From Temnopleurus reevesii (lineage: Eukaryota; Echinodermata; Echinoidea; Temnopleuroida; Temnopleuridae), in assembly GCA_036244855.1 (NCBI GenBank), contig BQKZ01000723.1:787-64786 (forward strand): 64,000 nucleotides of DNA. Reading direction: 5' to 3'. A program made the position numbers and the translations under genes. How positions within the stretch are numbered: position 1 is the first letter of the stretch; each line of letters starts with the position of its first letter. The notes under the pieces are model-generated. The model made no database searches and had not been told where the DNA came from. It saw nothing but the letters and a program-made list of their open reading frames with translations. This document shows, one piece after another, positions 1 to 10,388 of this stretch.

Positions 1-754
1 AACAGAAAAATTGATCCAATTTCTTTCAAACTTACAGTGTGTAGCTCAATTAGGTATAAGCATGTGAGGAAGAACTTATGAGATTTTGGGTTCGTGGGGT
101 CAAAGGTGGCAGTGCCCAAAATTTGTAAAATATGTTTTTGATTTCTGATGGCATGGAACAAGCCGTACATATCTTTCTGATTGCGTGATGGCGGAGGCAT
201 AAATTTTGACCGTGCGCGGTCGAGAATTCATCTAGTTTTAAATGTTTCTTGATATTTTCTATTCATACCCAATGGTGTGTTTTTATGCAGCTTTAAGTAC
301 CTCTGAGGATATTTAAGAAGAAAAATCTGCAATTTTTTGAAAGTATAGATGAAGCATGTGCATTCATTACCTTCCCAAACTGGAAGTCATCTTCCCAACT
401 TTAATAGATTTGATATCGCCTGTTCTTGGTGGTGAGGATTGGCCTAGATATCAAAAGAAATTCACTTTCTGACTATTCTGCAAATATTTTGATGAGGGGC
501 CTGTTTTATAGGATTTTAAATTATGACAGATTTGCTGATGACCACCATGACAGTGTTTTATCAGAGCAAATGTGAATAAGAAAATTTAGGAAATGTATGA
601 GATGTCAAATTTCTTTGTCATGTCCATTTGAGCATTGTTTTTGCGATCAGGAGTAAGAATTATTTTGATAATTCAGTGCATTTATATTGAATATGTTTGC
701 CATAGCATTATTTGATGATCAGATTTATTTTTTTTTTCCTCTTACTTATTTCAG
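1..754 (+). other. ABCD4 intron, upstream haplotype copy; no exon seen
   Basis: AT-rich intronic sequence preceding the first duplicated exon. Parts around 241-754 align in a patchy way with 2,760-3,310, including CTATTCTG, GTGTTTTATCAGA and the long T-rich acceptor, as expected for diverged alleles. No coding exon or conserved domain is recognisable. Confidence 0.6.
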
Positions 755-2223
755 TTGCTGTAAATCTGTTTGACTACATTGGGAGTATTCTGAGTTATGT
801 AATCATTGCCATACCAATCTTTGCTGGAGTCTACAATGGTCTGCCACCTTCAGAGATATCAAGTCTTATCAGTGCTGTGAGTGAAATATTTTTTTCATTC
901 TTTCCTCTTCATTTGAGGATCCTTTGATATCGTAACCACTGGCATGTTTATTACTGTTATCATTGACTTCATCATTGCACCTTTTATTCTCAAACTTTTC
1001 TTCTTTGTCATCTCCTCTTCTCCTCCACTTCTTCATCTCCACATCTTCATCTGCTTCCTCCTGTTCCACGTTCTTGTCCTCTTCTTACTAATTTTCCTCA
1101 CTCGCTTTCTCTTCCTCTTTATCCCCCTATTCATGCTTTTCCTTATTCTTATCCTGTTCCTATCTCCCTCTGCTCATTTTTCCATCTCTGTTCCTCCACT
1201 CTGCTCACCCCTTCTCTATCTTGAAATAAAAAATATTTGCTTTCAATTTCTTACTCAGGTAAAAGTCTGTTTCCTCTCCTGATTATTACTTCCTCTTTTC
1301 TCCTTCACATATACTCCATTCAGCCTCAAGTTATCATGTACTATCACTAATTTTGAGATATACCTTTCCTTCTGCAGTATTCATTCCAAACGATGTACCT
1401 GATAAGCTGTTTCTCCAAGCTGATTGATCTCTCGAACAAGATCTCTGATATAGCTGGCTTTACTCACAGGTGAGAAAATACTTTTAAGAATTCTGGAAGT
1501 TGTTGGCTGCAAGCTCTATTTGATTGACACCTGCAGATGGAAATAATTTTGATGTCCATATTTGGATGGATATTAATGTGTACAATGGGCCTGACATTCA
1601 ATAAAAGATTCAAGAGATACGGCATATGAAATGTCAAGATATAACGTATTCAATTATCTCTCAGAAATCTTCAATATATTAATACCGGTAATTATAATTT
1701 TTTGTCTTTTTTAGTACTTCGGAATGTGTGTTAAGCATTAGATAAAAAAATGTTGAAAGAGAATCTTTTTTGTATCAATATGCAAGAATACTCACCTAAA
1801 ATTCAGCAAAATGTTTCTCTGTTACAATGAAATCTAAGGCTTACATTAGCATAAAAAACAAATCTTTTTGTTATTATTTTGTTATTAAATGCCACTCATC
1901 CACAGAAAATTGTTCATTTTCTTTAAGTCAAAACTAGTAGAGCATGTTTATAATTTGATTTTGTATGAATGATATTTTTACTTGCAACAATACTCCTCCC
2001 CCAGAATCGGAGAGCTCCTTGAAAGCCTAGAGAAGCTATCACCAGACACCAAGGATCCACCCATCTCTGATACCACCGAACCATCAAGGAGCGTTCTCCA
2101 TCTCGACCCTGACAATGACCGCATCATCTCCGACACCCAGCTCCTCATCTCTGAGACGGAGATGGAGCGCCAGTACCTGTCGGAGGATGCCAGGGAGGAG
2201 ATGCTTGTTGGTGGAGCAGGAGG
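241..2223. repeat. Direct duplication, unit 1 (partner about 2,760-4,721)
   Basis: Low-identity allelic match upstream of about 1,390, then near-perfect identity without indels over about 830 bp. The seen differences in that second half are C/A near 1,644 versus 4,142 and A/T near 2,044 versus 4,542. The partner unit holds the exons that continue into the intact gene. Confidence 0.8.
755..2223 (+). CDS. ABCD4: Upstream duplicate of ABCD4 exons A-C (755-876, 1378-1469, 2005-2223), truncated at an assembly gap
   Basis: Exon A (acceptor ATTTCAG, donor GTGAGTG), exon B (acceptor TTCTGCAG, donor GTGAGA) and the first 219 nt of exon C repeat the downstream copy with the same lengths and splice phases. 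The reading frame is intact and the protein is identical over the shared part. Exon C breaks off after GGAGG at the lone N at 2224 and is followed by unrelated intronic sequence, so this copy cannot make the full linker. From about 1393 to 2223 it matches the later copy at a constant offset of 2,498 with only about two mismatches. Upstream of that the introns are clearly diverged. I read it as a second haplotype placed in series; a true partial tandem duplication is the alternative. Confidence 0.85.
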
Positions 2224-2224
2224 N
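2224..2224. other. Single-N assembly join
   Basis: A lone N interrupts exon C of the upstream ABCD4 copy. The sequence on its left continues at 4722 in the downstream copy, while the sequence on its right (2225-2,750) is intron-like. This places a contig join or unresolved base exactly where the duplicated block ends. Confidence 0.85.
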
Positions 2225-3310
2225 AGCTTCCAGATGCTTTCCAGCTGATACCATTGATTCAAGGAGACAAAAACATGGTATTGTGGACATAACAATGTTA
2301 AACGTGATTACTGATGGCCATATAATAAAGTACTCCATAAGAAAACGAAAGGGAAGGAAAATACGGATTTTGGTTGGCAGCTCTGTAAAAGATGACGTAT
2401 ATGGCATATCCAAAACTATTTTGAGTTATGACGCAAATGATGTCATGCCATATCCAATTTTTTTTCATGGTGGAAATATTTTTAGATCATGACTGCACTT
2501 GACCAATGACAATGGATACAATCTTATATTAAAGCAGGATGTAAATAGAGATAATAGCCAAAATAAGTCTTATTTTATTGTACACAATTCTCACCACCAA
2601 CAATAAAAGACAATTAAGAACTGCAGATGGCGCTATGCAGTTTTCATAAAAAACATGCCATGTGATTCCTGGTACCCATTTCCTAGTCACGGACACTTAC
2701 AAGGGCATATGAATTCAACTTTGCTAGGTTTTAGATAGAAAAATCATGTTTGGTTTATGCTATATTTGAAATATTTTCTGATATTTACTGTTGATGCACC
2801 ATGGTGGGTTTTTTTGGGGTTTTTTTTGATGCAGCAACCAAGTACCTTGGGCGATGTTGAAGAAAGAAAAATCAACAATTTTCCAAAATGATTAACGTAA
2901 CATGTGCATTAGCTTCCCATACGGAAGGTCATCTTTCCAACCTTAACAGATCAATATCGACGGCATCATGTGATGTCATTTGATATCGCCTGTTCGCGAT
3001 GATGAGAATTGGTCTAGCTATCAAACGAAATTCACTTCCCTACTATTCTGAAAAAAAAATTTAGATTAGGGACCTGTTGCTTAGAATTTAAAATTTTAAC
3101 AACTTTGCTAACCACCATAACAGTAGTGTTTTATCAGATCAGTTTTACAGATCAAATTAGAATTGTATGATGTATCAACTTTCTCTATTATGTTCATTAG
3201 GGAGTTGTTTTTTATGATAAGGATTAATAATGATTTTGATTCAGTGGATTTGAATATGATTGCCATGGTATTATTGATGATCAGCTTTATTTCTCTCGAC
3301 TTCATTGCAG

Positions 3311-3432
3311 TTGCTGTAAATCTGTTTGACTATATTGGTAGTATTCTGAGTTATGTAATCATTGCCATACCAATCTTTGCTGGAGTCTACAATGGTTTGC
3401 CACCTTCAGAGATATCAAGTCTTATCAGTGCT
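3311..3432 (+). CDS. ABCD4: ABCD4 exon A (transmembrane segment), downstream copy
   Basis: The acceptor TTCATTGCAG ends at 3310 and the donor GTGAGTG starts at 3433. The exon is 122 nt, enters in phase 2 and leaves in phase 0. It encodes a hydrophobic helix containing [18 protein letters not shown] and the loop [11 protein letters not shown], typical of the late membrane domain of ABCD4. It differs from the upstream copy at three third- or first-codon positions (Tyr TAC/TAT, Gly GGG/GGT, Leu CTG/TTG), all silent. Confidence 0.92.
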
Positions 3433-6400
3433 GTGAGTGAATTATTAGTCTGTTCTTTCCTCTTTGTTTTCCGATGTTTCGATATCCTAATCACTGGCAT
3501 GTTTATTATTGTTTTATTTTGACGTAATCATACTTATCATCTCCTCCTCTTCTCCACTTCCTCATCTGCTTCCATCTGCTCCACTTTCTTGTCCTCTTAC
3601 TCATTTACCGGATTCTTCTTCTCTTCCTCATTATTCCCCTCTTTATACTTTTCCTTTTTCGTATCCATCTCCTCCCTCTCTTCATCTTCCCGTCTTTGTT
3701 CCCCAACAGTTATCACCCCTTCTCTATCATAAAGTTCAAACTATTCCCTTTCAATGTCTTACCTAAGTATAAGTCTGTATGACGTTCCCTCTTCTCCTTC
3801 TTCACCTATACTCCAGTAAGCATTAAATCATCATGTATTATCACTAATGTCGAGACGTTCCCTTTCTATCTCCAGTATTCCTTCCAGACGATGTACCTGA
3901 TAAGCTGTTTCTCCAAGCTGATTGATCTCTCGAACAAGATCTCTGATATAGCTGGCTTTACTCACAGGTGAGAAAATACTTTTAAGAATTCTGGAAGTTG
4001 TTGGCTGCAAGCTCTATTTGATTGACACCTGCAGATGGAAATAATTTTGATGTCCATATTTGGATGGATATTAATGTGTACAATGGGCCTGACATTCAAT
4101 AAAAGATTCAAGAGATACGGCATATGAAATGTCAAGATATAAAGTATTCAATTATCTCTCAGAAATCTTCAATATATTAATACCGGTAATTATAATTTTT
4201 TGTCTTTTTTAGTACTTCGGAATGTGTGTTAAGCATTAGATAAAAAAATGTTGAAAGAGAATCTTTTTTGTATCAATATGCAAGAATACTCACCTAAAAT
4301 TCAGCAAAATGTTTCTCTGTTACAATGAAATCTAAGGCTTACATTAGCATAAAAAACAAATCTTTTTGTTATTATTTTGTTATTAAATGCCACTCATCCA
4401 CAGAAAATTGTTCATTTTCTTTAAGTCAAAACTAGTAGAGCATGTTTATAATTTGATTTTGTATGAATGATATTTTTACTTGCAACAATACTCCTCCCCC
4501 AGAATCGGAGAGCTCCTTGAAAGCCTAGAGAAGCTATCACCTGACACCAAGGATCCACCCATCTCTGATACCACCGAACCATCAAGGAGCGTTCTCCATC
4601 TCGACCCTGACAATGACCGCATCATCTCCGACACCCAGCTCCTCATCTCTGAGACGGAGATGGAGCGCCAGTACCTGTCGGAGGATGCCAGGGAGGAGAT
4701 GCTTGTTGGTGGAGCAGGAGGGGGTGGAGGAGCGCTGGAGGAGGATGAGGAGGTTAGCAGTGTGGACAGTCTCATTGCTTTCCAGCTCGATCAGGTTGCT
4801 GTGGCGACCCCTTCCAAGGAAGATGTCCTTATAAAAGGTGTGTAGAGAGATGTACATGTAGATCAGAGATGTCTGCAGGCGTCACTCTGGGGCTTGAGCC
4901 ATACTTCTGAAGTGCTCGACCATTTCCATTCAAGAAAATTGAATGTAATATAAAATGTTATACCTCATAAGATATTGAAATAAATAATGAATAAAGTCAG
5001 GACATCATTTTTCAAATCGTTTTATAGGTAAATATCATAGAACACACATGTACAAGCGTGTAGAATGAGCAGAGGAGAAGTTTCTCACCTATTTGCAGAG
5101 GCTCCTCATTGAGACTTCTAAACAACCTGCTGGTATATTTCAATGTTCCCTCCCAACGACTGATGGCCATTATGAAAATTGATAGCAAAAGAATATGGAG
5201 TAGCCATCTGATCATGTTTACTATTCAATAAACAGCAATCTTAAATTTTGAATCTAGATTTTGAAATGCACACCAATATTTTGCTAACAATTACCTTGCT
5301 GAGTGATTTTATAATTTCATGTGGATGGTTGCTATAAACAGGCTTGACTCTATCTATTTGTGCGTTGTCTCTCCATTCTATCTTTTAAATCCTAACTTTT
5401 TCTTGCAGATCTGACCCTGGAGGTTGTAGAAGGTCGTAACATCCTGATCACAGGTGCAACAGGCAGTGGTAAAACGTCTCTATTACGTGTCCTTCATGGT
5501 CTATGGCCAGTGCTCAGTGGTACGGTAGAGCAACGAGGGGTGCGGTCATCTGACATCATGTTCCTACCTCAGAAGGCTTATCTGTCTGATGGGACTCTAA
5601 TGGATCAGGTAAGGATTAATCTATCTATGGGTGTGTTGTTCAAAAGTTGCAATTGATTGCAAATCTGTACCAAGTGTAAATCTTTTGCAAATTGTAACAC
5701 ACATTTTCATTGGCGTATGATATGCCCTTCCAACAAGACGCACATGAAACAATGATTTTTAGTGGTGGATTATGATCAACTGCAACTTGCGATCAATTGC
5801 TTTTGAACAACACCCCCTAAGTTATTTATATTGAATAATTTTATTTTTGATGACTTTTGATAGTTCAATGTAAGATGAGTGAATATTACTTATTCTTAAC
5901 AGGGTAATTATTAATTTGTCTTCAATGACCCCATAATTAGGTTAATACCACACATCTTCTAAAAAATAGACAGTTAGATTCATATTTAGATTTGTTTGCT
6001 CATTGCCCATTTGTCTCCTCTTGAAATGTATTTTTTCCCATAAACCTCATCTGTTCCCAGATAACCTACCCATCTAAAACACCAAGAAGCTTCTCAAGAA
6101 GTTTGTTTGAAGAAGATCCCTACCCAACGCAGGTCCTTAACAAAGTGGGTCTTGAGGGCCTAGTCCAGCGCTGCGATGGTCTACATAGTCCAGTCGCGTG
6201 GAACTGGTACGATGTTCTGACGCCGGGGGAGGCCCAGTGTCTAGCGTTTGCAAGACTGCTATACCAGAGACCCAAGTTTGCCTGTGAGTATAAACCTGTG
6301 GACTACCAAATTCTGCTCTTTCCTTTGATTTTATGCATGGACTGTTATGCATGGACTAAGATTTTACAATTCTGTATAATTCTGAAACTTAATATTTCGG

Positions 6401-7590
6401 AAAAATAATGTGTATTATCTTGTGTATTGCATTTATTTTCCGATTGTTATTCAGTATTGATCTGTATTTTGTTGGAAATGACATAAATAAAATGAAATTG
6501 GATTAAATTAAAATGGACTATCAGTTTCCACAAGGAAAGGGTTATAGAACAGGTTCATGACAAGTTGACTACCCAATTCTGTAATTTCTTGTAAACTAGA
6601 TGTAGGGATAACTTCAACCTATGGATAACAAAGAGTCAAAAGTTTGTCTTTTAGGTCATTATCATTTCAATGCAAGGTCAAAAATTAAGTAAGATTTACC
6701 TTCTTTTGCAAGTAATAAAGGTACAGCTCCAAACCTTTGACTTAAAACAGCATTGACGAGAATTTCTGGGGGCCTTTATATTTCAAGAAAAACTATATAA
6801 TAATGAAAGTAGTGATGAGTTCTTACATTGTGCTCTATCTGTCACTATCATAACCGACCAAAGAGCTCACATTATTATTACATGGTCGATGTACTAGCAT
6901 TCATAGCCAGTCACCCGTTAGTGGTGCACAATTGAACCAACATTATGTAGGTTGTTTCCTACCAGTACCCAAATAGCACTTGGGTAAGAGTGGCTATTGA
7001 AGATAGATTTCTGGCCAAAGGAAATCTCAAACAAAAATTTAACGCGTGATGCTGTGATTGAATTGCAAGGATGTAACCACTAGGCCATAACACCTCCACA
7101 GCTAATTGAACATTGATGTTTTTTACCCTTGTGGTATATTTCAGACTTCTTTTTACAAAGTTTCCTCCACAGGTCACTTTAGCCTCCTGATGATTATCTA
7201 ATTTATCTTACAGTACTGGATGAAGCAACCAGTGCAGTACCAAGCGAGAAAGAAGCTTTTCTCTACAATCTCTGTCAAGAAGCCGTGATTACTTTAAAAG
7301 GAATGATAAAATTCCTTAGCTATATCAGGAACTTTTTATTCACTGTATATAAGACCTTTTTAAAATTGAAATTCACTGGTTAGCATATTTTTTATCTTGC
7401 AGTATTGGATGAAGCAACCAGTGCAGTACCAAGTGAGAAGGAAGCCCTGCTCTACAATCTTTGCAAAGAAGCCAGGATGACCCTTATCAGCGTCGGTCAT
7501 CATGTCACGCTCAAGCGCTTCCATGATGCAGAGCTTATCATAGATGGTCAAGGCGGCTGGACGTTGGTGGACATCACTCATATTGAGTAA
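3311..7590 (+). CDS. ABCD4: ABCD4-like lysosomal cobalamin ABC half-transporter, 3' half of gene (6 exons)
   Basis: Spliced coding exons 3311-3432, 3876-3967, 4503-4837, 5409-5608, 6061-6283 and 7403-7590 join in frame to 385 residues ending at TAA 7588-7590. Every intron is GT-AG. Residues 1-71 are the last membrane segments and coupling region ([25 protein letters not shown]). Residues 72-182 are a linker with an acidic and glycine-rich insert. The nucleotide-binding domain has Walker A GATGSGKT (198-205), Q-loop LPQK (Q237), signature LTPGE (302-306, in place of LSGGQ), Walker B FALLDE (322-327) and switch His356 in SVGHH. The order and wording of the motifs match ABCD4 closely, not peroxisomal ABCD1-3. 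In vertebrates ABCD4 works as a dimer with LMBD1 to release vitamin B12 from lysosomes; the same role here is inferred. The N-terminal transmembrane exons lie upstream of the window. The first three exons also exist as a second copy at 755-2223. Confidence 0.93.
3876..3967 (+). CDS. ABCD4: ABCD4 exon B, downstream copy
   Basis: The acceptor CTATCTCCAG ends at 3875; the donor GTGAGA starts at 3968. The exon is 92 nt and encodes [15 protein letters not shown] followed by [16 protein letters not shown]. The last Arg codon is completed by the next exon. It corresponds to the coupling helix region just before the nucleotide-binding domain. It differs from the upstream copy only at two silent sites (Ser TCC/TCA, Gln CAG/CAA). 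Confidence 0.92.
4503..4837 (+). CDS. ABCD4: ABCD4 exon C (linker to nucleotide-binding domain)
   Basis: The acceptor CTCCCCCAG ends at 4502; the donor GTGTGT starts at 4838. The exon is 335 nt and begins [14 protein letters not shown]. Its middle is a low-complexity acidic and glycine-rich stretch ([16 protein letters not shown]) that looks longer than the equivalent linker in vertebrate ABCD4. It ends with the first NBD strand, [20 protein letters not shown]. The final G joins AT of the next exon to give Asp in the family-typical LIKDLTL. Confidence 0.9.
5409..5608 (+). CDS. ABCD4: ABCD4 exon D (Walker A and Q-loop)
   Basis: The acceptor TTTTTCTTGCAG ends at 5408 and the donor GTAAGG starts at 5609. 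The exon is 200 nt. It carries the ATP-binding P-loop [19 protein letters not shown] and the Q-loop [18 protein letters not shown]. Both are complete and uninterrupted, so the ATPase half of the protein looks functional. Confidence 0.95.
5629..5817. mobile_element. MITE, family A, copy 1 (in ABCD4 intron D-E)
   Basis: Terminal inverted repeats: the left end reads GTGTTGTTCAAAAGTTGCAA and the right end is its near reverse complement, TTGCTTTTGAACAACACCCC. The element is about 189 bp, with no coding capacity. The flanks are TAT and TAA, an imperfect version of the TTA duplication seen at the second copy. It lies just 20 bp after the splice donor of exon D. Confidence 0.75.
6061..6283 (+). CDS. 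ABCD4: ABCD4 exon E (helical subdomain and ABC signature)
   Basis: The acceptor CTGTTCCCAG ends at 6060 and the donor GTGAGTA starts at 6284. The exon is 223 nt. It encodes the helical subdomain ([18 protein letters not shown]) and [20 protein letters not shown]. The signature is LTPGE, a degenerate form of LSGGQ of the kind seen in ABCD4. The exon ends in phase 1 with KFA plus T, so it can splice either to the duplicate exon start at 7214 or to the true terminal exon at 7403, giving Leu-Leu-Asp in both cases. Confidence 0.94.
6925..7101 (-). mobile_element. Degenerate tRNA-derived SINE (in ABCD4 intron E-F)
   Basis: Read on the minus strand it begins with an A-box-like TGGCCTAGTGGTTACATCC, has a decayed B-box region, and continues with CCACTCTTACCCAAGTGCTA and GGGTACTGGTAGG, the body wording found in many marine-invertebrate tRNA SINEs. 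The B box is no longer intact, so it is probably transcriptionally dead. Confidence 0.55.
7214..7383 (+). pseudogene. Duplicate start of the ABCD4 terminal exon, with its own in-frame stop
   Basis: After a good acceptor (TTATCTTACAG, ending 7213) the sequence repeats the first 71 nt of the terminal exon 189 bp upstream of the true one. It encodes [20 protein letters not shown] followed by CQEA. The homology stops at 7284. From there the frame stays open through unrelated residues ([11 protein letters not shown] and on) to TAG at 7381-7383. If used, it would give a protein lacking the H-loop histidine and the C-terminal strand. It may be a dead partial exon duplication, a poison exon, or a remnant of the haplotype mis-assembly seen upstream. 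The differences within the block are mostly silent, with Phe for Leu and Gln for Lys late in it. Confidence 0.7.
7403..7590 (+). CDS. ABCD4: ABCD4 terminal exon F (Walker B, H-loop, stop)
   Basis: The acceptor TTTATCTTGCAG ends at 7402; the stop TAA is at 7588-7590. The exon completes LLDEATSAV (Walker B and D-loop), then [19 protein letters not shown], containing the switch histidine, and a C-terminal strand [12 protein letters not shown]. The start is set by the splice phase with exon E. No strong polyadenylation signal lies just downstream. AATAAA occurs at 8466-8471, inside a MITE, and at 9959-9964, so the 3' end of the transcript is uncertain. Confidence 0.93.
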
Positions 7591-7674
7591 TGTTGATTAT
7601 CACATTGATGAGTCTATTCCTGGATGATTTGTTTATTCAAGGGTTGCGTTCTGTGACTGTTTACTGATTGCAGA

Positions 7675-7892
7675 ATGAATAATGATAATGATGTCTTATT
7701 TACCCAGGGTAGCCACATTCAGCTGTAAACTAGCTGCTCTTCCAGCGGGCCCTGCATAACATAAAGTTATTATTAACCTTCTTCTTTCATAAATGCCGAG
7801 CGCCTGGCTTTGGTATGACTCGGCCGGGGATCGAACCCACGACCTTCCGTTCATGGGGCAGACGCTCCACCACTGAGCCACACAGTGCTGAC
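7675..7892 (-). mobile_element. tRNA-derived SINE with intact A and B boxes
   Basis: On the minus strand the head carries an A box TGGCTCAGTGGTGGAGCG (about 7863-7880) and a B box GGGTTCGATCCCC (about 7826-7838), spaced as in a tRNA-type RNA polymerase III promoter. The body ends with GGCTACCCTGGGTAAATAAG and a short AT-rich trinucleotide tail near 7,680. It lies about 90 bp after the ABCD4 stop, in the reverse orientation. It is not a true tRNA gene because the acceptor stem does not pair. Confidence 0.75.
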
Positions 7893-8356
7893 ACGTGAAG
7901 GCAAAGTATTAGTAAACTGTTCGAGTTCGAGTTGCCTTTAAAGAGTGGAGTCTTCAAATACTTTATAAGCTGATGGTGAATCATGGTGGTTTTTATTTAC
8001 TTGAAATTCTTGGTACTAAGCTTACCAAAACTTCCACTTTTTATGATGCACATTGATATGTATGCAAATGCTGTTTAAAAGAACAAAAAAAATTATGCTG
8101 TGATGAAATATCAAACTTGTTCCAAAACATGAAAATATTTTTACACTAAAATATAGGTTTGCATAATACATGCATTGTCTCATCAACTTCTAGGCAAATT
8201 GACTTTTATATATAATTGTATTTCTCATCTCATTGCCCTAGAATAATCACGTCCAATTATTCCTTCTTATGCTGCATTTTACAAGAAACTGTGTTCACTA
8301 CAAAATCCGTAAAATAATGGTGTGCTATCACTGTTTTCTTCATTAACACAATAGTA

Positions 8357-8530
8357 CAGATAACTCTGCCTAAGGCTAATCTCTTGGGGCAACAAAAATC
8401 TGTTCGACTTAGCAGCAATTTGACTTTGAAAAACATAAATAACGCTTGTTTTTATGATTAGTTCCAATAAATCATATTGACTTAGGCAATTATTCAACTA
8501 ATACATGTTTGGCGTAGGCAGAGTTTACTG
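8357..8530. mobile_element. pogo/Tigger-like MITE with TA target duplication
   Basis: A 174-bp element starting CAGATAACTCTGCCTAAG and ending with the reverse complement of CAGTAAACTCTGCCTACG, flanked by TA on both sides (8355-8356 and 8531-8532). The CAG...CTG ends, the TA duplication and an inner TTCGACTTAG motif fit non-autonomous Tc1/mariner-pogo elements. No reading frame for transposase. Confidence 0.75.
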
Positions 8531-8560
8531 TATTTCAGCCAAAGCGCTAACAGAACTATT

Positions 8561-8739
8561 ACCAGGGCGGTGTCTCACCAAGTTACGAAAAACTCTAAGA
8601 ACGACTTTACGCACGACTGGTATCAGCTGTTGCGCTGAATGATCAAGAATTTTACTCGTATTACACTGGGTGACATAATCCAGTCTTTCTTAAACTCATG
8701 CGTAACTTTAAGAATGATTTGGTGAAGCACTGCCCTGGT
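8561..8739. mobile_element. MITE, family B
   Basis: A 179-bp inverted-repeat element. The left end ACCAGGGCGGTGTCTCACC and the right end (reverse complement ACCAGGGCAGTGCTTCACC) match at 16 of 19 positions, and the interiors continue to be partly complementary (AAGTTACG and CGTAACTTT). No clear target duplication is visible, so the exact borders and superfamily are open. It sits 30 bp from the pogo-like element. Confidence 0.7.
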
Positions 8740-10388
8740 CCTTTAATTCCTTGCCAATCCTCTATGAAATGCATTTAGAGTAAAAGCGACTGCAAACATG
8801 GTTCTTTCGCTAACGCAAGTAGAAGCTTTATATAGATTTCTTGCCAATAGATGTTATTGTAGTGAAAAAAGTCAAAGCAACACTGTGATTCGTAATGGTC
8901 ACCAGACCACAATAAGTTTGTACTCTCGTGCTGCAGTTTCACATTATTCTTACTGGAATTTGATTTAACTTTGTAACCTAAGATGCAATGAAATTGATAT
9001 TACTTGTAGAATGTTAGATATGAAGATAAAATAATGAGTGCTCTGACAAAATGACAACATGAAAATTATTCAAAATCAAGCATAGCGATTGCTTTTTGAA
9101 ACATCTGATGTGATTAAAGTTTAATCTTTAGTTTAAAGCTTTTATGAAGTGCATTTGAAGTAATTATACATAATAATTGTTTATATGACTTTGGTCCAAG
9201 GCCAAGATTTTAGAATATTTTTCATATCTACATGTATAGGCTTCATTTATAGAAAATTATCTATATTCTTACTATGGTGAATTTTGATTTATAGTTTTAA
9301 TATTAATCAGGTTATTTTAATCTGAAATATTTGATTTTCTGATGTTGTTTCAGAGAATTTCTAGGATATGTGGGTGTTTTCTTCTTCTCTTTTAGTCCTA
9401 TAATGTGAGATTTATTACTCATTTTTGATTATTCGTGAGTAATGCTGCAGTAAAGCATTAAATTCCCATCCTAGACTTGATAAAAGGGAAATTTCCTTCT
9501 TTGCAACCTAAGGGGAAGGGAACAAAAATATGTTGAGTTTGAAGGGCACCATGTAATATCCAACAACCACATCAAAAGAATGAGAAAAGATTTTATTTTG
9601 TTTCTTTAAAAAAAAAAAGTAAAGTGATTCCCTCGAAATGTGAGCCTCCAACATTATTTTAGGACGTTGAGAAATAGATCTTTTCTTCAGTCAGTTGCTT
9701 TCCGAGATATAGTGCAGCACAAGTGAGTACAGCCCCTAAATATTAATTGGTCCTATTCAGATTTCATCTGGAGTCGGATATTGTGTGTGCTCTAAAAATT
9801 GTCAGAATATTGATTTTACTAAAATAATTTTTGTCCATGTTGTAATGACTTTGGCATTCAGTACTTTAAAAATCCTAAATCTTACAGTATCATCCATGCA
9901 AATGACCACAAGGTCATACTTAGTGTGTGAATTTTTTACTCTTTTTTATTTGTATGAAAATAAATTTATGCATCATATTTCATAGTATTTGCAGAGAATC
10001 TAAAGACGTCTGTGTATATTTTCCTAGATTCATGGATGAAAAATAATGTAATTGTCATGGAGCCTAGCCTAGTTCTTCTATTTTTGAAGACTACTTGATG
10101 GTTAAAAATGCAACATTTGTATATTATGATTGAAATTTCTGAAATATATAATAAATCAAATAACAATCTATCTGCCAAAATATACAAAATGATAATAGAG
10201 GATTCGTTATTTCCCCTTGATTTTCAAACCTAAGCAGATTTTGTCAATATTTTATAGTCCTATCTAATAATATTTTATATAATTATTCTGAATGAAATAA
10301 ATAAATAATACTGGCTGGATCGTTTAATGTGCAGATGTCAATGGCCATCAGCGGCACTAATGATACTGTATTTTGCTAGATACAGTTA

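Noticed and set aside
944..1282. Plus-strand 112-residue hydrophobic frame in the ABCD4 intron
   Set aside because: Pyrimidine-rich intron sequence; the allelic copy (3,500-3,770) does not preserve the frame, and the flanking exons splice over it.
7800..7892. tRNA gene on the minus strand
   Set aside because: A and B boxes are present, but the acceptor and other stems do not pair and the sequence continues into a SINE body and tail.
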